Source: Paenibacillus sp. ACRRY
GTDB lineage: Bacteria; Bacillota; Bacilli; Paenibacillales; Paenibacillaceae
DNA: 64,000 nt
Reading direction: 5' to 3'
Assembly (NCBI RefSeq): GCF_022346995.1
Contig: NZ_JAKRNM010000002.1
Location: 1 to 64,000 of the forward strand
Shown in pieces: positions 18,482 to 26,623 of this stretch; within the stretch, counting starts at the first letter, position 1, and every line of letters begins with the position of its first letter. The position numbers and the translations under genes were made by a program. The notes beneath the pieces were generated by a model. It was given only the letters and a program-made list of their open reading frames with translations. It had not been told where the DNA came from and searched no databases.

Positions 18482-19798
18482 TCAGTCCGGGGTTTTCTCC
18501 GTCAGAGGTTGTTTCTCCGATTGGTCATTAGACCATCCGAGTACTTCGAACAATTTGAACAACAGGCTCAGCAGGATACCGACAATGGTAGCCAGTGCCA
18601 TCCCTTTCAATTGTACTCCATAGATGGAAACCTCAGTTCCACTTAGTCCAATCACAAGTACAAGTGTTGTCAGCAAGAGGTTCGTTGGTTTGGCAAAGTC
18701 TACTTTTTGCTCGACCAAAATACGCAGACCAGATGCTGCAATGACCCCGAACAGAAGCAGGGATACACCACCCATAACAGGTACTGGTATGTTGGCAACA
18801 AGCGCCGAGAATGTCCCTGAGAACGAGAGCACGATCGCAATGATCGCTGCGCCACCAATGACGTAGGTGGAATAGACTCTTGTAAGTGCCATAACACCGA
18901 TATTTTCACCATAAGTTGTATTCGGCGTGGATCCAACAAAGCCGGACAGAATAGTGGAAACCCCATTTCCGAGCAGGGAACGATGGAGACCAGGGTCCTT
19001 GGACAGATCCTTGCCTACAATGCTGCTCGTTACGAGCAGATGTCCGATGTGTTCTACAATAACAACGAGAGCCACGGGCAAAATGGTGAAGATTACGGAC
19101 CAGTCAAACGTAGGCGTCGTGACTGTTGGCATGGAAATCAAATTAGCACTTGCAATCTTTTCCGTTTCGACTGCATCCATAAAGTACCCAAGGACATATC
19201 CGGATACAATCCCGATCAGAATGTGAATGATTTTGGGAAATCCACGGAAGGTTACGGCTCCAATTACAGTGATACCGAGAGTAACCATGGATAAAATAAT
19301 AGGCTTGGCCTGAGGAACCCAGTTGGGGTTGTTCACAGGGTCAGAATTGATCAGCCCAGCCATGCCCGCTGCAACAGGCACGAGTTCCAAACCGATCAGG
19401 GCTACGATAGCTCCCATGACTGCCGGAGGGAACACAACATTAATCCAGCCCGTCCCGGCATATTTGATGATAAGAGCGACAAGACAGAATACAATGCCTG
19501 TTATAATAAATGCTCCGAGGGCCATGGAGTAGCCGTTACCCGGATGCGATTCTATAACAAATGTAACGGGCGCGATAAAAGCAAAGCTGGAACCCAGGTA
19601 TGCTGGTATTTTGCCTTTGCACATCAATATGTAAAGCAATGTTCCGATACCGTTCATCAACAGGATCATGCTTGGATCAACCCCGAACAGGTTGGGTACA
19701 AGCACTGTGCTGCCAAACATGGCAAACAAATGCTGCAGACTGAGCAGGGAGCCAGATCCTAGTGGCATCTTCTGATTAACCTGAATTTCGCGTTGCAA
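18482..19798 (-). CDS. NCS2-family uracil permease
   Basis: A 438-residue protein with about 14 helices resembling UraA/PyrP, which take up uracil with protons. Recognisable parts are QHLFAMFGSTVLVPNL, IPAYLGSSFAFIAPV, VVIVEHIGHLLVTSSIVG (including the substrate-binding glutamate region), and FVGSTPNTTYGENIGVMALTRVYS. The TTG at 19798 is preferred, since AAGGAGATGA lies just upstream. It is divergent from relA. Its position here is not part of the B. subtilis order, where pyrP lies in the pyr operon. Confidence 0.88.
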   Translation of the reverse strand: MQREIQVNQKMPLGSGSLLSLQHLFAMFGSTVLVPNLFGVDPSMILLMNGIGTLLYILMCKGKIPAYLGSSFAFIAPVTFVIESHPGNGYSMALGAFIITGIVFCLVALIIKYAGTGWINVVFPPAVMGAIVALIGLELVPVAAGMAGLINSDPVNNPNWVPQAKPIILSMVTLGITVIGAVTFRGFPKIIHILIGIVSGYVLGYFMDAVETEKIASANLISMPTVTTPTFDWSVIFTILPVALVVIVEHIGHLLVTSSIVGKDLSKDPGLHRSLLGNGVSTILSGFVGSTPNTTYGENIGVMALTRVYSTYVIGGAAIIAIVLSFSGTFSALVANIPVPVMGGVSLLLFGVIAASGLRILVEQKVDFAKPTNLLLTTLVLVIGLSGTEVSIYGVQLKGMALATIVGILLSLLFKLFEVLGWSNDQSEKQPLTEKTPD

Positions 19799-20054
19799 TG
19801 AACATTCATCTCCTTTTCCGAAACACAAATCTTCAATAGATTACAGAGTTTCTCTTAATTAAGCAATAACATTTTTTGCGATTTGGCTTCGAATGTACGT
19901 TTTTTAGCAAATATTGATTCTATTTCGTATATAAATGGCCATAATATTTAAGATAAAGGCACGGTTTAATCCCGTTAAGCGGATTAGGGAGATATGGATG
20001 GACCAGTCATAAATTCTTTAAAAAAATTGGATATACGCTCTTATTCGTCAGCAG

Positions 20055-20083
20055 TTGACGGGAAACGGGCGAAGCGTCATAAT
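20055..20083 (+). promoter_or_regulatory. Sigma-A promoter of relA-dtd
   Basis: TTGACG (20055-20060), 17 bases, CATAAT (20078-20083). The boxes each differ at one position from consensus. It lies about 85 bases upstream of the relA ATG and inside an open reading extension, which argues that the extension is not coding. The rest of the 372-base gap between the uracil permease and relA starts shows no gene. Confidence 0.75.
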
Positions 20084-20170
20084 TATAGGAAATTACTTTT
20101 ACGGGGAACCTGTGTTGATGCATTTGTCACGGGTTCCATTTTGTATAGAAAGGACACGGAACAGATCAGA

Positions 20171-22348
20171 ATGGGCATAGAGCAATTACTCGAGAAGGCC
20201 GGAGCTTATATCAAAGAACCCGATCTGGTGCGCATACGTGAAGCTTACGAATTTGCTGATCAGGCCCACCATGGACAGATGCGTAAATCGGGAGAACCGT
20301 ATATCCTGCATCCGCTTGCGGTTGCCGACATTGTTGTGAACATGCAGATGGACACCATCTCCATTATTGCAGCGCTTCTTCATGATGTTGTAGAAGATAC
20401 TACGGTATCGCTTGAAGAAATCCGCAATCACTTCGGCAATACGTGTGCCATGCTTGTTGACGGCTTGACGAAGCTGGAACGTATTCAGTTCCGCTCCAAG
20501 GAAGAGCAGCAGAACGAAAACTATCGTAAAATGTTCATCGCCATGGCGCAGGACATCCGTGTCATCGTTATCAAATTGGCTGACCGCCTGCACAATATGC
20601 GGACCCTCAAATTTCAATCGGAAGAAAGCCAGCGCAGAATTTCTTATGAGACGCTGGAGATTTTCTGTCCCATTGCCAACCGTTTGGGTATCTCTGCGAT
20701 CAAATGGGAAATGGAGGACATTGCTCTCCGTTATTTGAATCCGCAGCAATACTACCGTATTGCAAATCTGATGCACAAGAAGCGTGCAGAACGTGAGCAG
20801 TACATCGATACGGTGATGGACGGAATCACGACCAAGCTTGATGAGATGGGAATTCAGGCAGATCTGTCTGGTCGACCGAAACATATTTACAGTGTGTTCA
20901 AAAAAATGACAACGAAGAACAAGCAGTTTAATGAAATCTACGATCTGCTTGCGATTCGTATTATTGTGGATAATATCAAAGATTGTTATGCTACCCTCGG
21001 CATTATACACACATTATGGAAACCGATGCCTGGGCGTTTTAAGGATTACATTGCAATGCCTAAGGCTAACATGTACCAATCGCTTCATACAACGGTGGTT
21101 GGCCCGAATGGGGAGCCGACTGAAGTTCAGATTCGGACATGGGATATGCATCGTACTGCCGAATTCGGGATTGCGGCCCACTGGGCCTATAAGGAAGGTG
21201 CAGCAACCGGAAATAATTTTGAAGATAAAATTACATTCTTCCGGGAGATCCTTGAGCTTCAAAATGAAGCGCAGGATGCATCTGAATTTGTCGAATCCCT
21301 TAAGATGGATTTCTTCTCTGATTTGGTATTTGTATTTACACCAAAAGGTGAAGTCATCGAGTTGCCTACAGGCTCCGTGCCGCTGGATTTTGCGTACAGA
21401 ATTCATACCGAAGTGGGAAACCGTACGATTGGTGCCAAAGTCAACGGTCGCATTGTTCCACTTGATTACCATCTGAAGACTGGAGATATCATTGAGATCC
21501 TGACGTCCAAACATTCATATGGTCCAAGTCAGGATTGGCTCAAAATTGCGAAATCATCCCATGCGAGAGCCAAGATCAAGCAGTGGTTCAAGAAGGAACG
21601 CCGCGAAGAAAACGTTGAAAAAGGCCGCGAAAGCTGTGAACGCGAGCTGAAACGTATGGGGCTGGATCCTTCTGCGTGGATGACGGATGACAAATTGATG
21701 GAAGCATGCAAAAAATACGCGTTTAACGATATTGATGACATGCTTGCAGCGGTTGGATTCGGTGGTATTACTGCTGCACAGATCGTGACCAAAGCAACCG
21801 AGAAATTGCGCAAGGAACAGGAAGAGTCGAGCTTGCTCGAATTGAATTCCGAAATGCGGGAGCTGAAGCCTGCACCTGAACGCAAGAATCGTCCTACCAA
21901 CGGCATTCGTGTCAAAGGCATCGATAACTTGCTCGTTCGCTTTGCACGCTGTTGTAATCCTGTCCCGGGTGATGACATTATCGGTTACGTTACGCGCGGT
22001 CGTGGGGTATCCGTGCACCGCAGCGACTGTCCGAACATTCCTTCAAGCGGGGATGGAGAGGAAGCAGCACGCGTCATTGAGGTGGAATGGGAAGAAAATA
22101 TTGAGGCCAACTACAGTGTCGATATTGAGATTACCGGACATGATCGCAATGGACTGCTCAATGAAGTGCTTCAGGCCGTTTCCGAAAGTAAAACAAATAT
22201 ATCTGCCGTCACCGGACGGACAGACAAAAATAAATTAGCATTGGTGCACGTTACAATCCTGATCCGCAATACAGAGCATCTGCATTCTGTCGTCGAACGG
22301 ATCAAACGGGTAAAAGATGTCTATTCCGTGCATCGGATTATGCAGTAA
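20171..22348 (+). CDS. relA: Bifunctional (p)ppGpp synthetase/hydrolase
   Basis: The Rel enzyme makes and degrades the stringent-response alarmone. The 725-residue protein holds a complete hydrolase HD domain (HPLAV, LLHDVVEDT, LADRLHNMRTL), the synthetase domain (GRPKHIYSVFKKM, YDLLAIRIIV, PGRFKDYIAMPK), a TGS domain (VFVFTPKGEVIELP), a conserved cysteine domain (RFARCCNPVPGD, HRSDCPN) and a C-terminal ACT domain. Both catalytic sites appear intact. ATG 20171 fits the usual N-terminus; the reading frame is open to 19994, but the promoter at 20055 makes that unlikely. It is followed by dtd after 12 bases. Confidence 0.96.
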   Translation: MGIEQLLEKAGAYIKEPDLVRIREAYEFADQAHHGQMRKSGEPYILHPLAVADIVVNMQMDTISIIAALLHDVVEDTTVSLEEIRNHFGNTCAMLVDGLTKLERIQFRSKEEQQNENYRKMFIAMAQDIRVIVIKLADRLHNMRTLKFQSEESQRRISYETLEIFCPIANRLGISAIKWEMEDIALRYLNPQQYYRIANLMHKKRAEREQYIDTVMDGITTKLDEMGIQADLSGRPKHIYSVFKKMTTKNKQFNEIYDLLAIRIIVDNIKDCYATLGIIHTLWKPMPGRFKDYIAMPKANMYQSLHTTVVGPNGEPTEVQIRTWDMHRTAEFGIAAHWAYKEGAATGNNFEDKITFFREILELQNEAQDASEFVESLKMDFFSDLVFVFTPKGEVIELPTGSVPLDFAYRIHTEVGNRTIGAKVNGRIVPLDYHLKTGDIIEILTSKHSYGPSQDWLKIAKSSHARAKIKQWFKKERREENVEKGRESCERELKRMGLDPSAWMTDDKLMEACKKYAFNDIDDMLAAVGFGGITAAQIVTKATEKLRKEQEESSLLELNSEMRELKPAPERKNRPTNGIRVKGIDNLLVRFARCCNPVPGDDIIGYVTRGRGVSVHRSDCPNIPSSGDGEEAARVIEVEWEENIEANYSVDIEITGHDRNGLLNEVLQAVSESKTNISAVTGRTDKNKLALVHVTILIRNTEHLHSVVERIKRVKDVYSVHRIMQ

Positions 22349-22360
22349 GGAGCCTGTCAG

Positions 22361-22822
22361 ATGAGAGTGCTTGTACAACGTTGCAAAGAGGCTCAGGTTA
22401 CAGTTGGTGACGAAATAACGGGACGGATTGAATCCGGGGTCATGCTGCTCGTAGGTATTACTCATGAAGACACGGAGAAAGATGCGGTGTATCTCGCAGA
22501 CAAGGTGGCAGGACTTCGAATTTTCGAGGATGATCAGGAAAAGATGAATCTTAGCCTAATGGATGTGGGTGGCGCAGTCCTTTCGGTCTCGCAATTTACA
22601 CTATATGGCGACTGTCGCAAAGGGAAACGCCCGAGTTTTGCGGCTGCAGCCCGGCCAGAAGCCGCTGAGGTGTTATATGAGACCTTTAATCAACTATTGA
22701 GGGATAAAGGCATTCAGGTGGAAACGGGGAGATTCGGAGCCATGATGGATGTGTCCTTCACCAACTGGGGGCCCGTGACTTTAATGCTGGAGAGCCCGCT
22801 CCGTCAGGAAGCACGTGCATAA
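22361..22822 (+). CDS. dtd: D-aminoacyl-tRNA deacylase
   Basis: Dtd removes D-amino acids from mischarged tRNA. The 153-residue protein has [13 protein letters not shown], the active-site motif [10 protein letters not shown] and the cross-subunit NWGPVT motif near the C-terminus (family Gly-cisPro element). Its ribosome site TAAGGAG overlaps the relA stop, so the two are co-transcribed, as in Bacillus. Confidence 0.95.
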   Translation: MRVLVQRCKEAQVTVGDEITGRIESGVMLLVGITHEDTEKDAVYLADKVAGLRIFEDDQEKMNLSLMDVGGAVLSVSQFTLYGDCRKGKRPSFAAAARPEAAEVLYETFNQLLRDKGIQVETGRFGAMMDVSFTNWGPVTLMLESPLRQEARA

Positions 22823-22896
22823 TTCACCCGGGATCAGGCCATAATGAGGGATAGTTCTAGCACTAGCATAAGCTGATCAAAGGAGTATCTCTCACT

Positions 22897-23064
22897 ATGC
22901 GTCAATCTGCCAAGGTAACACGTTCCCGTACGGAACCACTGCTTATCCCAGGGAATCTGTATGAGTCACTGAAATTAGCTCGTGCAGCTTCTGAATGTGT
23001 GGCTACAATCTGGTCTACCCAGGATTCGGACAAGGGAGAACAGAGTCACCTGCCGCGTGCCTAG
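22897..23064 (+). CDS. Small ORF of unknown function, 55 residues
   Basis: This ORF is preceded by a good ribosome site (AAAGGAG at 22879-22885, 11 bases before the ATG) and followed by a terminator at 23140. The product is polar, begins MRQSAKVTRSRTEPLLIPGN, contains a single cysteine and a tryptophan, and has no membrane segment. I do not recognise the family. It could be a short soluble protein read with relA-dtd or a chance ORF; the ribosome site and the following terminator favour a real gene. Confidence 0.5.
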   Translation: MRQSAKVTRSRTEPLLIPGNLYESLKLARAASECVATIWSTQDSDKGEQSHLPRA

Positions 23065-23139
23065 TTATGATGAAAGAAAAGCTGTAAGCAGGCAGTCATT
23101 TTTATATGTTGAAAGCTTACTCGTATAGCAGCAAAGCCG

Positions 23140-23177
23140 AAAGCCTTGATTCGATACTCGGATCAGGGCTTTTTTAT
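23140..23177 (+). terminator. Terminator after the 55-residue ORF
   Basis: AAAGCCTTGAT (23140-23150) pairs with ATCAGGGCTTT (23162-23172) with one G-U pair, followed by a run of T. The 325 bases from 23065 to 23389 otherwise hold no ORF of note, only a possible promoter (TTGTAC at 23297, 18 bases, TAGATT at 23321) for the next gene. Confidence 0.8.
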
Positions 23178-23389
23178 GTGATGTTTTCGTTTCCGTGTTG
23201 GAAATAAACTCAATGATCGATTGCTTAAGCTGTTATAAACAGCTGCAGTTAGGGTAATAACAACACGAGGCACATGATTGTGCCGAGGTTCAGGGTTTGT
23301 ACATGGATTTACTGAATTTGTAGATTACAAAATTCTGCAAAACCCGAATATGAAAAGATTTTTCGAACACGGAAAGGAGAACATACGTT

Positions 23390-23896
23390 ATGAGTAAAGT
23401 TGCTTTTTTATTGGCGAACGATTTTGAAGATTCGGAAATGCAGGTCCCATATGATGAGGTGAAAAAAGCCGGACACGATGTGGAAATCATCGGTTTGAAG
23501 GCAGGAGAAACGCTCAAAGGTAAAGGCGGCAAGGCCTCCTATACTTCAGACAAGGCGATTGCAGAAGTGTCGGCATCAGATTACGACGCTGTGGTCATTC
23601 CAGGGGGATCTTCTCCTGAAAATCTGCGCACGGATGCGAACATTCTGAAGTTTGTAACGGAGATTAACAGTGCGAAGAAGCCAATCGCAGCCATCTGCCA
23701 TGGCCCGCAAATTCTGGCCAGCGCTGATCTGCTCAAAGGGCGAACCATTACGTCCTATCCTCCACTTAAGGATGATATGGTCAATGCGGGTGCTGAATTT
23801 AAGGATCATGAGGCTGTAGTGGACGGTAATTACATTACATCGAGAACACCAGCCGATGAGCCTGCATTTGTTCGTGAACTGTTAAAAGTCATATAA
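23390..23896 (+). CDS. PfpI/DJ-1 family protein (type 1 glutamine amidotransferase-like)
   Basis: A 168-residue protein of the DJ-1/PfpI/YhbO group. It has the N-terminal ALLxNDFEDSE-type motif with the conserved glutamate, and the nucleophile elbow AAICHGPQILA with cysteine followed by histidine. Members are described as deglycases, glyoxalase-like enzymes or intracellular peptidases in stress protection; which applies here cannot be told. GGAAAGGAG precedes the ATG. It stands alone with the acidic protein gene 87 bases downstream, which may share its transcript. Confidence 0.88.
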   Translation: MSKVAFLLANDFEDSEMQVPYDEVKKAGHDVEIIGLKAGETLKGKGGKASYTSDKAIAEVSASDYDAVVIPGGSSPENLRTDANILKFVTEINSAKKPIAAICHGPQILASADLLKGRTITSYPPLKDDMVNAGAEFKDHEAVVDGNYITSRTPADEPAFVRELLKVI

Positions 23897-23983
23897 TCGG
23901 TCACGGGTAAACGATTTAACTTGTTTATCAAGTTAATCTGCACAATACATGATGTAATTTATTCCGACAAAGGAGGGTTTGAC

Positions 23984-24430
23984 ATGGCAAAGCATATTCA
24001 GGCATATTTTCGAACCGAAGATGAGGCGGAGGGTGCTAGAACTTCACTTCAGACGTTTCGGACCGAGCATTTGGAGGTAGGACAGCTGGACAGTGCGGTT
24101 GGCAGAGACAAACGCATCTTGCTACCGCTGGTGCCTTATAATACGGCGGGTGGCGCAGGTACAAATGGAACCATGGGTGTGGGTACAGCGCCTGGAGTCC
24201 CTGCAAGTGAAAACGTAGTTCCAGTGGTTAGTAATGTGGATCGTAATGCTGACCGGGATGTACGCGACAATGTGAATACGGATGGTGACCTGCTCAGAGC
24301 GGCGGACGTCTCCTCGGAAGATTATGATGATCTGCATTATGTTTTGTCAGCCAAAGTCCAGGACGAGGATTATGATGAAATTGTTCATAAGCTTCGCTCC
24401 AACAATGCCTATGTGGAAGAATTGAATTAA
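23984..24430 (+). CDS. Acidic protein of unknown function, 148 residues
   Basis: I do not recognise this gene. The ATG at 23984 has an excellent site (AAAGGAGGG, six bases). The product has an N-terminal segment of beta-alpha-beta type (AKHIQAYFRTEDEAEGARTS), a glycine/alanine/asparagine-rich middle (residues about 50-100, low complexity), and an acidic C-terminal segment (LHYVLSAKVQDEDYDEIVHK) that looks like the second half of a ferredoxin-like or ACT-like fold. There is no signal peptide or membrane helix. Its neighbour, a DJ-1-type protein, hints at a stress role, but this is only context. Confidence 0.7.
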   Translation: MAKHIQAYFRTEDEAEGARTSLQTFRTEHLEVGQLDSAVGRDKRILLPLVPYNTAGGAGTNGTMGVGTAPGVPASENVVPVVSNVDRNADRDVRDNVNTDGDLLRAADVSSEDYDDLHYVLSAKVQDEDYDEIVHKLRSNNAYVEELN

Positions 24431-24444
24431 CATGTAGATCATAA

Positions 24445-24503
24445 AAGAGCCCCTGCGACGCCTGACTTCATTTCGTGTCAGCGCGATCGCAAGGGCTCTT
24501 CTC
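24445..24503 (+). terminator. Long hairpin terminator after the acidic protein gene
   Basis: AAGAGCCCCTGCGA (24445-24458) pairs with TCGCAAGGGCTCTT (24487-24500) with one mismatch, and inner bases (CTGAC with GTCAG) extend the hairpin. It lies 15 bases after the stop codon. The T-run is interrupted (TTCTCT). Confidence 0.7.
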
Positions 24504-24542
24504 TATAAGTTTACTTTTATAATATTAAAGCGCTATCATTTT

Positions 24543-24563
24543 TGTAATATTACTGTAATATTA
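24543..24563 (+). repeat. Tandem TGTAATATTA direct repeat
   Basis: Two identical 10-base units TGTAATATTA at 24543-24552 and 24554-24563, 11 bases apart, so on one face of the helix. Each contains a TAATATTA palindrome. A TATAAT lies at 24592-24597 without a clear -35. No gene starts here; a terminator follows at 24633. Confidence 0.6.
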
Positions 24564-24632
24564 GTTACATAAGGCTTTAACATAGGGCGTTTATAATAAC
24601 AAGCATGACCCCCTTTTTTTATATATCCTTTG

Positions 24633-24662
24633 AGCCTGCACACCGTGTGCAGGCTTTTTTTT
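24633..24662 (+). terminator. Orphan strong terminator upstream of hisS
   Basis: AGCCTGCA (24633-24640) pairs with TGCAGGCT (24648-24655) around CACCGTG, followed by eight T. No ORF ends nearby: the previous gene already has its own hairpin at 24445. It may end a short untranslated transcript. Confidence 0.85.
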
Positions 24663-24683
24663 GCTGTCTTTTGATGTTAGCCC

Positions 24684-24712
24684 TTGACTTTAGTACTGCG
24701 GTTCATTACAAT
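24684..24712 (+). promoter_or_regulatory. Sigma-A promoter of hisS
   Basis: TTGACT (24684-24689), 17 bases, TACAAT (24707-24712). Transcription would start near 24719. A palindrome TTGACTAAAGTCAA lies just after it at 24727-24740. Confidence 0.82.
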
Positions 24713-24773
24713 CAGAAAATAATATGTTGACTAAAGTCAATATCAGTCGTTTTCTTGAATTATATTACTGATT

Positions 24774-25119
24774 TGATGACGGGACCAAGTACTCCGTGCC
24801 CACATGAACAGAGAGGAATCCCTTGGCTGTAAGGATTCTCTTGATGAGCGGACGAATGACTTCCCCGAGAACAGACGGCGAACACATCAGAGAAGATTCT
24901 GATAGCCATTAGCCGGCCTGCGCAGGACGTGCGTTACACGTAGAGCGGAACGATGGTCTGATCGGATTGCAGCAAGGCAGTCCTTGATAATCAGATGATC
25001 ACCTGAACGGCGAAAGTGTCAGGAGTTCCGGAATGTGGGTGGTACCACGGGTGAATGTATAAACACAATCTCTCGTCCCTTTGTTTGCTGTATGCAGCGA
25101 CAGGGCGAGGGATTTTTTT
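24774..25119 (+). promoter_or_regulatory. T-box leader of hisS, His specifier CAC
   Basis: The invariant T-box sequence with TGGGTGGTACCACG lies at 25036-25049. It is followed by a terminator (CTCGTCCCT arm near 25071-25080, AGGGCGAGGG at 25102-25111, T-run to 25119). Upstream, an AGTA motif near 24789 and GAGAGG near 24813 fit stem I. In GGCGAACACATC the specifier is CAC at 24883-24885, a histidine codon followed by A. Uncharged tRNA-His would stabilise the antiterminator and allow hisS transcription. Confidence 0.92.
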
Positions 25120-25155
25120 GTTATATAGAGAAAATAGAAGCTGGAGGGATGAAAG

Positions 25156-26409
25156 ATGGCTTTTCAGAAACCAACGGGAACACAGGATTTGCTGCCTGGC
25201 GTAGTGGAGAAATGGCAGTTTGTCGAAGAGAAAATTAAGGATCTGTGTCGCCGTTTTAATTATCGGGAGATCCGCACACCCATTTTCGAACAGACTTCAC
25301 TGTTTGAGCGAGGGGTAGGTGAAACAACCGACATCGTTGAAAAAGAAATGTACACGTTCAAGGACAAGGGTGATCGCAGCATGACGCTTCGCCCGGAAGG
25401 AACCGCCGGTGTTGTACGTGCTTTTGTAGAGAATAAGCTGTATGGGGAGCCAGATGTCACGAAGCTTTATTATGTAGGTCCCATGTTTCGTTATGAGCGT
25501 CCGCAAGCAGGACGCCAGCGCCAGTTCCACCAGTTCGGGGTAGAGGCATTCGGAGCAGTAGATCCGGCAATCGATGCAGAGGTTATTGCACTTGGTTATC
25601 AGTTCTGTGTTGAACTGGGGTTGAAGGATGTCAAAGTTGAAGTAAACTCGGTTGGTAATGCGGCAAGCCGTGCTGCTTATCGTGAAGAGCTGCTGGGCTT
25701 CCTGAGACCGATGAAGGATACCTTGTGCAAGGATTGCCAAAATCGCATGGAACGCAACCCGCTTCGCGTCCTCGATTGTAAGGTGGATCAGGACAAATTT
25801 GTCGGTGCCCCTTCCATTCTGGATAGCCTGGACGAGGAAGCAACGAACCACTTTGCCAAAGTTCAAGGATTCCTGGATGATTTCGGGGTGGATTATGAAG
25901 TGAACACGCGTCTTGTGCGCGGACTTGATTATTACACCATGACAGCATTTGAACTAAAGGCACAGGGGATTGGTGCCATTGATACCGTAGGTGGCGGTGG
26001 CAGATATAACGGCCTCGTTGGGGACATCGGCGGACCGGATCAACCGGGCATCGGTTTTGGTATCGGTCTGGAACGTATTCAACTGATACTGGAACACCAA
26101 AACATTGATGTAAGTGCCCTCACCCCGCTTGATGTGTACTTTGTTGCCCTTGGAGAAGCAGCAGATCGGGAAGTAAACCGTCTGTTGTTCAAACTTCGTC
26201 AGTCTGGTCTCTCAGGTGAACGTGATTATCTGGGGCGCAAGATGAAAGCTCAAATGAAGTCAGCGGATCGTTACAAGGCCCGTTATACGGCAATTCTTGG
26301 CGATGATGAGCTCGAACGCGGGGAGATTGCACTCAAGGCAATGGATACAGGTGAACAGCAAACCGTAAAACTGGAAGAGCTGATTGCAACCATTCAGGGA
26401 GCCAAATAA
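25156..26409 (+). CDS. hisS: Histidyl-tRNA synthetase
   Basis: A class II synthetase of 417 residues, which charges tRNA-His. It starts [15 protein letters not shown] and has motif 1 ([13 protein letters not shown]), [13 protein letters not shown], motif 2 ([21 protein letters not shown]), the histidine-specific LVRGLDYYT block, motif 3 ([13 protein letters not shown]), and the C-terminal anticodon-binding domain. GGAGGGAT precedes the ATG. It is controlled by the T-box upstream and followed by aspS, the Bacillus order. Confidence 0.98.
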   Translation: MAFQKPTGTQDLLPGVVEKWQFVEEKIKDLCRRFNYREIRTPIFEQTSLFERGVGETTDIVEKEMYTFKDKGDRSMTLRPEGTAGVVRAFVENKLYGEPDVTKLYYVGPMFRYERPQAGRQRQFHQFGVEAFGAVDPAIDAEVIALGYQFCVELGLKDVKVEVNSVGNAASRAAYREELLGFLRPMKDTLCKDCQNRMERNPLRVLDCKVDQDKFVGAPSILDSLDEEATNHFAKVQGFLDDFGVDYEVNTRLVRGLDYYTMTAFELKAQGIGAIDTVGGGGRYNGLVGDIGGPDQPGIGFGIGLERIQLILEHQNIDVSALTPLDVYFVALGEAADREVNRLLFKLRQSGLSGERDYLGRKMKAQMKSADRYKARYTAILGDDELERGEIALKAMDTGEQQTVKLEELIATIQGAK

Positions 26410-26623
26410 GATCGAACAAGCCAGGTAAGTTAAATTTAATATCAATATGATTCGGCAGCTTTACGGGGCCTGGAAGCCATTCAACCTAGATTTTGCCCAA
26501 AAATGGTACAGCTCCCGTAAGTACAACGCCTTTCAATACATCGTCTTCACGCAACCGCGCTGTGAAAGTAATGGTCTTGGCCTACTTGCACAGAACGGAA
26601 ATTCACATAAGAGGAGTTTGGTT

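Noticed and set aside
19994..20170. 59-codon N-terminal extension of relA
   Set aside because: A good promoter (20055-20083) lies within it, it has no family similarity, and RelA proteins start near the ATG at 20171.
26447..26623. 59-codon N-terminal extension of aspS
   Set aside because: AspRS begins at MKRSHHCG, with GAGGAG just before ATG 26624; the extension has no ribosome site.
26410..26623. 6S RNA between hisS and aspS
   Set aside because: B. subtilis has 6S-1 RNA near aspS, so I looked for a long hairpin with a central bubble, but the ends do not pair convincingly.
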